The notes below the pieces were generated by a model. It ran no database searches and was not told the origin of the DNA. It saw nothing but the letters and a program-made list of their open reading frames with translations. From the NCBI GenBank assembly GCA_033239125.1, contig BSWB01000002.1, positions 88,284,560-88,348,559 of the forward strand: a stretch of DNA of 64,000 nucleotides. The letters are read 5' to 3'. This DNA is from Fagopyrum homotropicum. Lineage: Eukaryota; Streptophyta; Magnoliopsida; Caryophyllales; Polygonaceae. Shown here piece after piece: positions 33,781 to 45,354 of this stretch (within the stretch, counting starts at the first letter, position 1; each line of letters starts with the position of its first letter). The position numbers and the translations under genes are program-made.

Positions 33781-33950
33781 GACATGTCCTTATCATCCGG
33801 GATGGGCTGATGGGTCTCAGCCGGGGCTCCACTCGAGCTCGGTGCATGCCTCTATAATAGCAACATATTGCCGTCTTGGTAAAACTAGGTTGGCGGCAAT
33901 ATACAAATATGTCAACTCCGGCCCGAATGGAAAAGTCCGGGCTAAGTAAG

Positions 33951-34775
33951 TGATGAAGGGTCATCCGAGCCGGCTCCATCTTCAACACCACAAGGAGCCC
34001 TAACAAGAGCTCAAGCCAAACGCCAAGCGGAGATGGATGCTATCTTCCTAGCCATGGTTCAAGAAGCTCACCCAAGCTCACCTCCAATGAGTCCAAGGCC
34101 CGTCATGATGCTTAGCCACATTGGACCAGCCAAGAAGAAGTTGAATGGAGCATAGGAGAGCCTCACGTGTGCATGTGCATGGATGAAGGCGTGAGAGGCT
34201 GGCGTAAGAAGCTAGTTAGAGAGTGTTAAATAAAGCCTAGAATTAGTCTATTTTATGGATTTATTTAAAACACTCTAATTTGTAATTATTGTATTTATTT
34301 CTTTTCTATTTTTAGGAGAGAAGGTCTAGGTTGTATATAAGCCTTTCTCTCTTCCTTTTTGTTGGGAGAAAAACGTAAAACACATTTGCCTAAGTGCCAA
34401 ATTGAACCCTTTTGAGTTCAGCCTCTTGTCTTGTGAGAATTGTGGTGTTCGCATAGATTTCTCGTTCTTGTGTGTGTCAATCTCCTTCGGGTTGGTGCTA
34501 CAAGTCGAATCGAAGCAACCTCTTCGTGCCTTCGATAATTCTAGATCGATTGTGTGAAGTTGTAAGAAGCAAGGTCGAATCGGCATCGGTTTGGTTCTTG
34601 GATCATCGAATCCAAGGGTTCTATCGTTTGTTCCTTTCGGTTCTTCTTTCCCATTTCGTTTCCCTTACTGCTTTGCACGTTTTCCTTGCATATTTGTTTC
34701 TGAAATTCGTTTCCTTTTATTCCCGAAAACAGGTTGCTCGTCTAGATCCGTTCTTCGCGGCTAATCCCCATATCA
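33951..34775 (+). repeat. 5' LTR of CRM-a copy 2
   Basis: An 825-bp LTR from TGATGAAGGG to CCATATCA, followed two bases later by the PBS. It matches the solo LTR at 9329-10134. A TATA-like box (TATATAAGCC) lies at about 34334. From 33952 to 34155 it encodes the pol tail (GALTRAQAKRQAEMDAIF ... NGA, stop). As the 5' LTR this copy would be read only if transcribed from upstream. Confidence 0.9.
33952..34155 (+). CDS. LTR-encoded CRM-a pol tail (68 codons, no own start)
   Basis: Open from the second LTR base to TAG at 34153. The sequence runs DEGSSEPAPSSTPQGALTRA and AKRQAEMDAIFLAMVQEAH, then a Pro/Ser-rich stretch and KKKLNGA. In a complete element this is the C-terminal end of pol, read through from integrase across the polypurine tract into the 3' LTR. 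The same frame is open in the solo LTR at 10134-9930, which suggests that it is under selection in active copies. It is not a separate gene. Confidence 0.6.
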   Translation, partial: DEGSSEPAPSSTPQGALTRAQAKRQAEMDAIFLAMVQEAHPSSPPMSPRPVMMLSHIGPAKKKLNGA

Positions 34776-34777
34776 AT

Positions 34778-34789
34778 TGGTATCAGAGC
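34778..34789 (+). promoter_or_regulatory. tRNA-iMet primer binding site, CRM-a copy 2
   Basis: TGGTATCAGAGC two bases after the LTR end is the standard plant initiator-Met tRNA primer site. Confidence 0.93.
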
Positions 34790-36063
34790 TAATTGACGTT
34801 CAACCTACAAAAAGAGTCGGTAAATCATTCAAAAACCTAAAGTGTCTCGTTTTCTTATTTGAGTCTTGCTTTGTTTTGAGTCTGTTGCCATTGCCATTTC
34901 TATTCCAAGTTTTTGATTGAACTAACAAGTTTGTTGCCTTTGTTTATGAATCTTGGACGCCGGCACCACCCCAACACCACGCCTGCACCGCGCCTACCAC
35001 CAATCCCTTGTGCCTACCACCACGCCGCCACCAGCTTTGTCCCACGTCCAACACAACACCAAACAAGCCTAAACTTTCAAAAAAAAAAAGGAGGCTGAAT
35101 CGTCCAGCCTATTCTCAAGCTACCAGCCAACTCTTTCCTCCACATTTTCAGCCTATTTTTTTTTAATCTTTCACCCTTGGTTAGCTATTTACTTGGTCAA
35201 CTCTATCCTCTTCCAACTAATTAGGATTTTCTTAGCATTTTTGTTTTATTTTTTTTTTAATTCCAGCAGTAAGTTTAAAAAAAAAGAAAAGAAAATCCGA
35301 GTTTCAGAAAAAAAAAGAGAAAAAAAGAAAAGAAAAAGAAAAGAAAAGAAAAGAAAGAAAAAAAAAGAAATCAGCCTTAGTTATTCATTTCATTTCATTT
35401 CATTCTTGCTTATTTCATAGTTTGTAATAGTTGAAGTTGTGCTTGCCAAGTGTTATTGTTCAGCAATCAAAGAGGACTACAAAGGAGCTCATCTCACTCA
35501 AAAGTTGTCTTGCTAAGTGTTATTGTTCAACAACCAAAGAGGACTACAAAGGAGCTCATCTCACTCAAAGGGACCAAGCCATTCATGCCTAGCCTAGCTT
35601 CACCCTAGCCTAGCCACGCCATGGCCCTCGCCTAGCTCACTTCACTCGAGCCACGCCTTAGCCTTGACCAGCCCTTCTACACACACCTTCGGTGTCCAAG
35701 GTTTGCTTGCTTAGGCTTGACGAGTAAGTTCTTTCAAGGCTTATCTTGAGTTCAAATTTTGAGTCCATATTTAGTTGCATATAACATTCGCGCAACTTGT
35801 CCTTTCCGTTTTGAGTCTTTTCTTCTCTTTTATTGAGTCAAACACGTTTTAAGGTGATTGAAATCGAATTTTGCTTCTACTTTAAAGCTTTTGTTTGGCT
35901 AAGTATTGAACTCACGTGAGGTTTTTGACTAATACAAGACGAGCCATCAACAAGCTTGTTGAGCACCACTAGAGAGTGAGAGTTTGCTTTCGAGTGATAC
36001 ACTTGTGAGGCGTTTTTGTTTTAGCTAACCTAACGTGTTTGAGTGTTTTAGTGTATTTGAACA
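34790..36063 (+). other. Leader of CRM-a copy 2
   Basis: This leader runs from the PBS to the gag start. It contains a Pro-codon-rich open stretch at 34913-35098 (not called a gene), a long A/G tract at about 35275-35370 and the 68-bp duplication at 35436-35571. From about 35255 it matches 1-831 of copy 1. Repeated CTAGCC-rich sequence lies at 35585-35640. Confidence 0.7.
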
Positions 36064-37700
36064 ATGTCAGGAACTTCCACAGGTACGCCCAGCCCCGAGC
36101 CTATTTCCCCGGAGTTGTTTAACCTTATCAAGGGCCTGAAAGATAGCATTGAAGGGTTAACTACAAGGCTGTCCAACTTGGAGGCGCCTAAGGTAGTTCC
36201 GGAGCCTCGGCCACTAGGAGGCAACATGCAGGTAGGAGACCACTCGAGGGCTCAACAACAAGGGCAAGACCGAATACCACTCCAAAGCCAACAAGAGGCG
36301 TTTCAAGCAGCCCGGCACTCTAATGCCACGCAGCCCTCTCGGAATGTCCAAGGCTTAGGCCACACCGTGTCCCAACCGGGATGGGGCAATCTTGCTTTCG
36401 AGGAGCACGTTTCTATCCCTTCTTCTCCTATTTTACATGATAATATGCCTAACTATCCTCAACAGTTTCAAAATCAAGCTTATGAGCAGGATGAGGACGG
36501 TGATGATGATGACGAGGAATGGAGGCCAAACGGGCGAAGGGAGCCCCAACAGCCCCGGAGACCTCATGACGCCCGGCGCCAAGACGAGCATAGGCGTGAG
36601 CCCTATGGCGGCCAGCCAAGGAGGGAGTGAGATCCGGAGTATGATGGCCTTGGCAAAGTGAAGGTGAAGATCCCAAGCTTTGAAGGCAAATGTGACCCGG
36701 ACGTGTACATGGCTTGGGAGGCGAAGATAGAGCAAATATGGTCATGCCACAACTTTCCCGAGCATAAGAAGGTACATTTCGCAGCTCTTGAGTTTATTGA
36801 TTATGCTATGATATGGTGGGATGATTTGGTGAAGGAAAGGAGGAGAACTTTGGATGCACCGGTACTTACTTGGGCGCACATGAAGGCCTTGATGAGAGCT
36901 CGGTTTGTGCCTCAACATTACACTACAGAATTGAGGCAAAGGTTGGAGAACTTGAGGCAAGGAGCCATGACCGCCGAGGAGACCTATAATGCCATGCAGA
37001 TGGCCATGGTAAAGGCTAATGTGCGAGAGGATGAAGAGACTGCAATGGCTAGGTATCTTCGTATTCTCAATTCAAGTTTTTCTAACGAGATAGATCTTTT
37101 TCCCTATAGCTCTATGACGAAATTGCTCCATCTAGCAAGCAAAGTAGAAAGGAAAATGAAGGCAAGAAGTCAAGGAGGTAAGGCTGCCTATGGCGTGCCT
37201 AGCTCATGGAGGAGCCAAGGAGGCCGCCAACAAGGGAATTACAACCGAGAGGTGCCAAGCAAGGAGAAGCTAGCCCCGGAGCAAGGAGGCCCACGAAAGG
37301 CTCCTTATGCAGCCCCTACCAAGTCCACGCCTACACTACCTAAAGGAACTCAAGGGAGTACTTCTAACCCTTCATCTAGAGCTTGGGATATTGTATGTGT
37401 TAAGTGCCAAGGAAGAGGGCACATGATGAAGGATTGTCCTAACAAAAGAACTTTGCTAGTTAACCATTTAGGGCAATATGAGTCCGAATCTGAGCATGAG
37501 CATGATAATGATGATTTTGAGCTTAATATGCATAATCATGATGATTTGGATGATGATGGGATTGAATATGAGTAAGGAGATTGTTTATTAGCTAAGACAG
37601 TGTTATTTGATCATCCTAGCTCATTCCTAGCTAACACTTCCATGATTTGTGATAAAAGTCTTGAGCATGATAATTCTTTGATAGCTAGGAGAACTTTAAG
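36064..37700 (+). pseudogene. gag of CRM-a copy 2
   Basis: The frame starts ATGTCAGGAAC like copy 1. It is stopped by TGA at 36628 (GAG CGA in copy 1 reads GAG TGA here), resumes, and is stopped again by TAA at 37573. Contents: N-terminal coiled-coil-like stretch (ELFNLIKGLKDSIEGLTTRL), gag core from about 36660 (FEGKCDPDVYMAWEAKIEQI), zinc knuckle CVKCQGRGHMMKDC near 37398, and an acidic linker. Copy 2 has a 12-residue stretch (HTVSQPGWG region) that copy 1 lacks. The Tekay-like element interrupts it at 37700, between linker and protease. Confidence 0.87.
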
Positions 37701-39856
37701 TGTAACACCCCGAATCCGCGGGACTTGGGATGTCACATTGAGCTAGGATCTCACAATGGATCCTGACCCTAGCCTGACAACAAGTTCACTGGACCTTACA
37801 ACATGGCACTGACAGATATAAAACAAATACATAAAACAGCATAAACTGTACGACCCAAAGTAAACAATAACATAGCCGAGTATATAAAACGACATCCTCA
37901 CATAGGAGGTACAAAAGATCATCCTCACGCAGGAGGGGAAACACAACAACCCCAAACCAACCACCTAATGTACGAGAGTCCTCGGTCTGTCACCCTGCCA
38001 GATCACCCAGTAGCGCCTAACCTGTAAACATCTACAACACGGTATGAAACCGTTAGCTAACCATACATATATGAGGTAATGCATAAGCACAAGCACAATC
38101 ATGAAAGATAAACACATCAGCATGCTATCACACATTTACCCATTTATTATCTTTATATAATGACCATTCACTCAAAAACCGTATATATATATATAGATAG
38201 ATGAAAGTATGTGACACGAGGACCGATACATCCCCGCCTCTGAGTACAATGTCCAGCTGTACGAGTATCGGTCACACAATCCGTGTACCCTATGGGAGTG
38301 GATTGCGCCCTTCCTGTAAACCAGTCTGGCCTGACATCAGAGAACCTCCCAGACTCCACGGCGGGATGAAAGGGAAAGGTTATCACAGCCATGCAGTGGG
38401 GCAGTCAATAGAACATAGGTCGATAAAAACGACAACTCATGCTATCATAGCAAACATATAAAGCACACACCACTCATGCAAACACCCAATATAGGGATGG
38501 TAGCTAAGTAAGTCGTACGGACTTACCTCAACCTCGTACAAAATCAACCACGATCACCTCTACACTGGAGGGACAACACGGCCTATAAAAAGGCATAAAG
38601 AAATATATCAACCTCTATTCATCAAAGGGGTCACACCTAGACCCAAAGGGATCCATAAGGATCATACTCAATCTATGAGCCTCACAACCAACTAAACCTC
38701 AATATCTCAGCATAACTTACAATTCCTCAAATCTCAAGGTAGTATCTAATCAACATTCCTCAATCTCAATTTTAATCCTAATTTAATTAATTAACCTTTA
38801 ATTAATTAATTAGATTTTACCAGAATAACGTTTTACCCGCAGGCAATTTCTAAACCCCCTGTCATCAGATTTCATCAAACAAGAACCCATAATCACCAGA
38901 ATAATATAACGACCATAATGGAATTTCTAATTGTCCTATTTGACAAGCCTAAAGTCAATTTAGGCCAAATCGCAGTACGGAAAACGAATAAATTCATAAC
39001 TTATTCGTTACTAACCCGATTGACGATCTGAAAGAAGATTCGGAATCACAACGACGCAGGCTACGCATGGACAACATCAAATTCATCGGAATCTGAGCGA
39101 CGGAACCGTCCTGGTGACATATATGCTCGACCAGCCCTCCATATACTCGGAAATGCAGAAACTCGGTACCGTTATGAAGAGAGTGAAGAGAGGAATCCAG
39201 AAACTCAAACGGAATTGAAATCGGATTAGAAACAGAGAGTAGATCTGAGTTTGAAGGTTGAGAGAAATCAGAGCTTTTACGAGAAAACGTGAAAGGAAAT
39301 GAATTAATAAAGGATTTTCCGCTATTTATAGTGAAGTCGATAATTATCCTTTAGTAAAGTCGATAATTATCCTTTAGTAAAGTCGATAATTATCCTTTAA
39401 CCGATCCAAAGGCGGGTCGAACCTCTTTCTCCAAACTTTTCGAGATTGGAACATTAAATCTGGAATATTGTAGGGATAATTATTCCACAACTGCCTCGGA
39501 AAACGTGTATTCTTAAGCCGTCTTTCTTAGCCATTAAGAAACAAAATAACGACTCTTTTGGCCGTTTTGCCTCTCCATGTTATTTCATATCTAGGACATA
39601 TCCGATGTCCTGATCATTTCTCTCAACTGCATTTTTATTAGTTGGAGCTCCCAAATGCTCCAAATAACACCGGAGGGTAAAAATAATTACCCGGGGAAAA
39701 AAGTAAAAATTTTCCCAAACGTCCAAAATTACGCCAGGAACATAACGGTGGGACTCTTACTCATCACTTGCGAAATCTTCGCGAGTTATATGTCAATTAC
39801 TATCAACGATTAAGTTAATCAACATTAATTAGAATTCGGAAATCCTAGCTATTACA
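37701..39856 (-). repeat. 3' LTR of Tekay-like copy 2
   Basis: A 2156-bp LTR. On the - strand it has a TATA box CTATAAATAG at 39322-39331. Directly upstream of it (39335-39403) are three 23-bp repeats with palindromic core GATAATTATC. The TA tract near 38180 is short. The partner LTR is 44830-47036. Confidence 0.9.
39335..39403 (-). repeat. Three 23-bp repeats upstream of the LTR TATA box
   Basis: Units start (on +) at 39335, 39358 and 39381. Each contains GATAATTATC, a perfect 10-bp palindrome with two inverted GATAA words. The TATA box CTATAAATAG lies only a few bases away on the promoter side. Confidence 0.9.
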
Positions 39857-39870
39857 TCACACACCCCTTA
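39857..39870 (-). promoter_or_regulatory. Polypurine tract of Tekay-like copy 2
   Basis: On the - strand TAAGGGGTGTGTGA lies directly before the LTR start TGTAATAGC. It is the counterpart of 22997-23010. Confidence 0.87.
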
Positions 39871-40499
39871 AAAAAAAGTTTCGCCCGAAACTTGAACAAT
39901 TCCCAAATCCTCTCGGACCCATACGCCGATGTATAACTCTCACTCTTTCTATCGGAGGTATCACATCTCCGTTCAAAAGATCACAACCTATAACAATCTA
40001 TAACCTCAAGTATAAACATGGAGGAATCATCATCTCTAGGAAATAGGGCCATAACGCTACCCAAAGGCGTAGAGGAATCACGTCTCTCGCCATACCACAT
40101 CACAAGGCATAGAGGAAACACATCTCTAGCCAACCCATAAACATATATATCGCATGGAGGAATCACATCTCCACTGAACTATGTCCATCAAGGTAGCATG
40201 GAGGAAAGAACCATCTCCAGCTGAATCCTAATCCACTCAAATAGCATGGAGGAAAGAACCATCTCCAGCTATAAATATAATCATAACGTGGAGGAAGTAA
40301 TCATCTCCAGCTATAGCATACATCACGCTAGCACATCAAGATCTACTAAGATCATAAATCACATCACAACTAGCATGAAATAACACATCAAGACATATAA
40401 GCACATAAGCACAACATTAATCAAGATAGCACTAAGATCTACTCGTGCTCCCACAAATGGGTCTGTCCCAACATATACTCTAGATAGTTCCTCAGGACA
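39871..40499 (-). repeat. Noncoding 3' region with degenerate repeat array
   Basis: This is the counterpart of 23011-23690 in copy 1. Between about 40010 and 40330 it holds recurring GCATGGAGGAA and CATCTCCAGC words. No frame is conserved with copy 1. Confidence 0.65.
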
Positions 40500-40751
40500 C
40501 TATCCTCAGTCTCTCACATAGCCTCTTCAGGTCTTCATCTCAACCATAATATCCTCAATATGGGAATGTCTTTCGAATGCAAGCGTTTCATATCTCATTC
40601 CAAGAATGTAATCGAATGCTCAACAAAAGTGTGGTTGAATTCAACCACCAAATCATCGTAACTCACAAGGTGTCTCGAGTCTGGTATATACTTCCTCAGT
40701 TGAGACATAAGAAACACTGGGTGGATATCCTCTAATCTCAGAGGCAAAGCT
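40500..40751 (-). pseudogene. Integrase C-terminus and chromodomain remnant, Tekay copy 2
   Basis: On the - strand: ALPLRLEDIHPVFLMSQLRK, YIPDSRHLVSYDDLVVEF, then SITFLE and a TGA stop, DMKRLHSKDIPILRILW, LR, stop, RPEEAM, stop. It is better preserved than copy 1 (ILW is intact, where copy 1 has two stops). Three of the stops are at the same positions as in copy 1. They correspond to CGA-to-TGA or TGG-to-TGA type changes. Confidence 0.85.
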
Positions 40752-43719
40752 AAACATCATGCTGCCTTCTCCGTATTGGTCGATCTCAAATAAACCATCA
40801 TATTGGAAACTCAGTTCCCTTTCCATATTAACACGTCTAACGTCTCGCAACTGAGATACTTACAGCCGGATATGAACTCTCGCTTGAACTTTAGAGGTTA
40901 ACGCCTCTTGTCTACATATAATATCTGGCGACTCTGTACAACTAACATTCTTCCTTCAATCAACGTTACTTGAACTATAAAACCCTGAATTTGGTCAGGT
41001 GTTATTCCACTACTACAGCTAGATCACTTCTAGCATAAGGATATACGACATCTATGTCTATAAATATTGCCTCATAGGGCCATCCCAGAAAGATGCACGT
41101 CCTTCATTGTTATATAATAAAATCAGTAATGGAAGGTAATATAACCATCCACGTTTTCCATTCAACTTACAACTTATAATAGATCTTTAAGATCTAGATG
41201 ATCCTCTCTAACTGACAATCTGTCACGGGGTGAAGTGTAGTCATGAGGTACAAACTCGTCCCCAAAGCAGTCTGAATCTGCTGCCCAAAATCTCAAAGTA
41301 AAAACATCCATCTCAATCAGAAATGATCGTTCTCGGTATATCATAGAGTCTCACTATCTATCTAGTGTACTCCTCAGCCAATTCATTCACTAGCCACGTC
41401 CTTCTAATAGAAATGAAACGTGCCTGTTTCATTAATCTGTTACCAACAATCCAGATAACATCAATCTTCTAATGGGTCACAATCCCATAAAAAAGTCCAT
41501 AGAGATGTCCTCCCAAATTCTACTACTACACTGGTAGTGGGTGGGGATTATCTCTAGATCGGAAATACTCTATCTGGACCTTCTGATAGGTCACGCACTG
41601 TATCACAAATCTGGTTATATCGGTTTCATACAATATAATCGTCTCATCTCGTGGTACATCTTACTCGTACCTGAATGTACTGAATAAGGCGTACAGTGGG
41701 TATACCGTCATATTCTCTGTCTACATCTACATCAGTAGGTACATAAAACGGTCATGACTCTTCATCAGTCCATCTACTCCCATGAAGAACTATGGTGCCT
41801 CGGTACGAGACATCCTTTCTCTAAACCTTGTCAAGGCCGCGCAGGTCTCCTGCTTCTGTTGGACCTCATCCAACAGACCAGGTAGAACCTCTGAGGTATA
41901 ACTGGGTATCCTCATCAAGGAACTGATTGTCCAACTCTAGCCACGCTAGATCTCTCTGAAGCTGAGGCTGAACTATCAGTCTCACAATGATTTTCTCTTG
42001 GAGCGTCTTTCCATTCAAGTTATCGGCGACAACGTTCAACTTCTCTGAATGATATGGAATCTTCAAGTCAAAGTCTCGATCAACTTAAGCTCTTAACACT
42101 GGTGGTTATTCAACCCATGTTGCATAAAATATACTTCAGTTTTCTATGATCTATAGAAATCTGACATGAAGATCACACCGGTAAGGTCTTCAAAACTTAA
42201 AGGCTTGAACTACCACTACTAACTTTAAATTATGAATCGGGTAGTTCTCATCATACGTTCTCAGCTGTAAATACACATATCAATAACCCTACTCCTCTGT
42301 AGTAATACACATCTCAGACTTAGCTGGGATGTATCACCGTAAATCACGGGATCCCAAAAATCTTCTAACTACAACAGAATGGAAGGAGAGGTCAAATGCC
42401 TCCTCAACTCTTCAGAACATAGACACACTGCTTTCATCACGTAGTTATGGTGGTCTTCTCAAAAGACTCGCAAATGAATACGTAATCATATAAAATCCTT
42501 CCTCAAAGCATTGATAGCAATCGGATGAGCCGAGAAAACTACGTATTCCTTAATGTTCATCAGTATCTCCCATGGTACAACATACTAAATTATCGCCTGG
42601 TCAACCATGATCCCACTGGCGGAGACAACATGGCCTAAAAAGGCTACCACTGGCATCTCAACTTTCACTTAGAGAGCGTAGCATACAACCCTCTATCTCT
42701 CGAAATCTGTAGAACGGTCCTCAGACGATTGGTCTACTATTCTCTGCTATGAGAGTATACCGACATGTCATCCATGGAGTCCACCACCAACTAATTAAGG
42801 AAGTCGATGAAGATACTATTCATCAACTCCATAAAAACTACTAAAACATTCGTCAACCCAAATGACATCACTACAAACTTGTAGTGTCCATAACGGGTAT
42901 GGGATGCTATCTCATACACATGCTGCTCTCTCATCCATGACTAGGGATATCTTGAGCATAAAGGAATCCCGAAAACACAATTGCTTCTTGAAGTTAACTC
43001 GTCAGGTCGTCAATACGGAACATGGAACCCACTAGGGTAAACCCGTTTCGATCAACTTTTCAAGTTATCAGTACAATATCTCAACAAGCACCATATAGTG
43101 TGGCTTTCCCATTCAATCTTGTATCATACTTCAACTCGATACAATGTCCACACTCCGTTGAGGTGGCAACTAGACGGTTCAGTAACACGTCTATAAACTC
43201 ATAAACAACTGAAATACCTTCCATTGTTGGACTATCTCGCTCCTTCATGGTATAACACTAGAAGGCGTCACATCCCTATGCTATCAGCTCGCTACTCGTA
43301 CAGTCCTGATGACAAACCTATCTCTTCAAAGGTCTTAACCTTAGAAGACCTCTAATTACCATCTCAGTAAAGACTATAATAGCCTTACTATTAATATCTA
43401 ACACCGCATGATATCTATTCATACAATCCATACACATAATGACTTCCTCATGCACCTACGGCATGACAAAGAAGTCTACAAGCCATACACAAATCCCGGA
43501 ATAAGGGAACAAACACATATCTCATGGTACCTCAGACCCCTAACTGGTAATCCTGTAAAGGAAAGTCCACATTCTACTATATATCAAAGATCAACCATTA
43601 ACGCATGCATCGAAAGACAAGAAGTGCATAGCACTCATAACAAACAAAACTCCACTAGGTAAACCATTAACGAGAATGATACCTGTAACAGCTAACTCCC
43701 GTAGCTCCACTACATATCA
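40752..43719 (-). pseudogene. Decayed pol of Tekay-like copy 2
   Basis: RT to integrase in normal order on the - strand, without long frames. 42066-41866 encodes IPYHSEKLNVVADNLNGKT (the YHPGKANVVADALSRK landmark) and RDLAWLELDNQFLDEDTQLY. The RT end with GHVVSASGIMVD lies near 42600. Copy 2 keeps about 240 bp near 42080-42440 that copy 1 lost. Many stops are shared with copy 1. Confidence 0.7.
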
Positions 43720-44400
43720 TTACTCGATCTCGGATATATGCTCCTCAAGTATCACTGAGGTCCTCACGATAGCCTCCACTTCCACTCTTTCTGCACCGGA
43801 AAGAGGAAGGTCTTGCTGGGAAGAAACACCACCGTGCTGACAGAAAAGGGCCAGATGGCCTAGCTCACCACAAGTGAAACAAGCTATCAGTGTCAAAGGG
43901 CACACAGAACGCAAATGATCTGGATAACCACAATTGAAACATAATCGTCCTATCCTTGCAACCTGTGCAACTGAAGGGTAACTCGACCTTCGTCGTCCAC
44001 CTAGAATGATCTCACTCTTGAAAGGAACCTGTAAAGGCAATGTCTTGCCTTGTCGACAAAACTTCGCTCTATGCCCTGCTTTACCACACGTAAAGCATAT
44101 GATGGGAGCCTTTGGGCACACAACTCGTCAGTGTCCCAACTTCCACGCAATTAAAACACTGTAGTCCCATGCCAGTCATCTTCATGGCCAAGGGATCACT
44201 AGATTGTCCTGATATCGGACTTGGTTCCCCATTCATCATCTTTGCTTCTCCAGTAACTAATTCAATCCATTGCTTCTTTCCGGATCCAGAAGCTTCAGTT
44301 GATCTCACAATTGTTGGTAAATCCGGTGTGGATCTACCCGCTATCACCGCTTCATATACTTGTTACATATATTCTTGAAACTCGGATCTACTCATGGAGA
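43720..44400 (-). pseudogene. gag with zinc knuckles, Tekay copy 2
   Basis: On the - strand 44347-44081 ends in a damaged knuckle (CFNCVEVGTLTSCVPK). 44121-43720 encodes CFTCGKAGHRAKFC, CFNCGYPDHLRSVC and CFTCGELGHLALFC. The frameshift between the first and second knuckle is shared with copy 1. The product would be the nucleocapsid part of gag. Confidence 0.8.
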
Positions 44401-44813
44401 CACGATCAGCCTCTTCAAACTCGTTCTCTGCCATAGGCGAAACAACAGCGGAAATTAGTCCCTGACTTATCACCACTGGAGGAAGAGGGGGTGTACCCCT
44501 ACCTCATCCCACTACAGATACTGCTCTAGTCTGAGTCATCTGTAGGATATACGCACCTAATCTTATAAGGCTATATATATGCCATAGGTATCGATATGTA
44601 TATAATACATCCACATAATCCATAGTACACACAGATATATATACATATCTACGCTACAGAGATCCATGGCAGAGGTGACGACTTCTCGTACATTCTATCC
44701 CAAAACCACACTTAAAACCAAAATCTTTGAAAAAGTCAGATCCCATGTGGGCTCTGTTTATTTTACCTATCAAACCTCATTGCAGGTAGCAAGTGTCATT
44801 GTTGTCAACCTGA

Positions 44814-44825
44814 GCTCTGATACCA
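44814..44825 (-). promoter_or_regulatory. tRNA-iMet primer binding site, Tekay copy 2
   Basis: TGGTATCAGAGC on the - strand, four bases from the LTR end at 44830. It matches the initiator-Met site fully, unlike copy 1. Confidence 0.92.
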
Positions 44826-44829
44826 ACTC

Positions 44830-45309
44830 TGTAACACCCCGAATCCGCGGGACTTGGGATGTCACATTGAGCTAGGATCTCACAATGGATCCTGACCCTA
44901 GCCTGACAACAAGTTCACTGGACCTTACAACATGGCACTGACAGATATAAAACAAATACATAAAACAGCATAAACTGTACGACCCAAAGTAAACAATAAC
45001 ATAGCCGAGTATATAAAACGACATCCTCACATAGGAGGTACAAAAGATCATCCTCACGCAGGAGGGGAAACACAACAACCCCAAACCAACCACCTAATGT
45101 ACGAGAGTCCTCGGTCTGTCACCCTGCCAGATCACCCAGTAGCGCCTAACCTGTAAACATCTACAACACGGTATGAAACCGTTAGCTAACCATACATATA
45201 TGAGGTAATGCATAAGCACAAGCACAATCATGAAAGATAAACACATCAGCATGCTATCACACATTTACCCATTTATTATCTTTATATAATGACCATTCAC
45301 TCAAAAACC

Positions 45310-45354
<45 letters not shown>

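Noticed and set aside
35193..35420. Lys/Glu-rich ORF in the CRM-a leader
   Set aside because: It is a translation of the A/G purine tract. The same leader in copy 1 does not preserve the frame.
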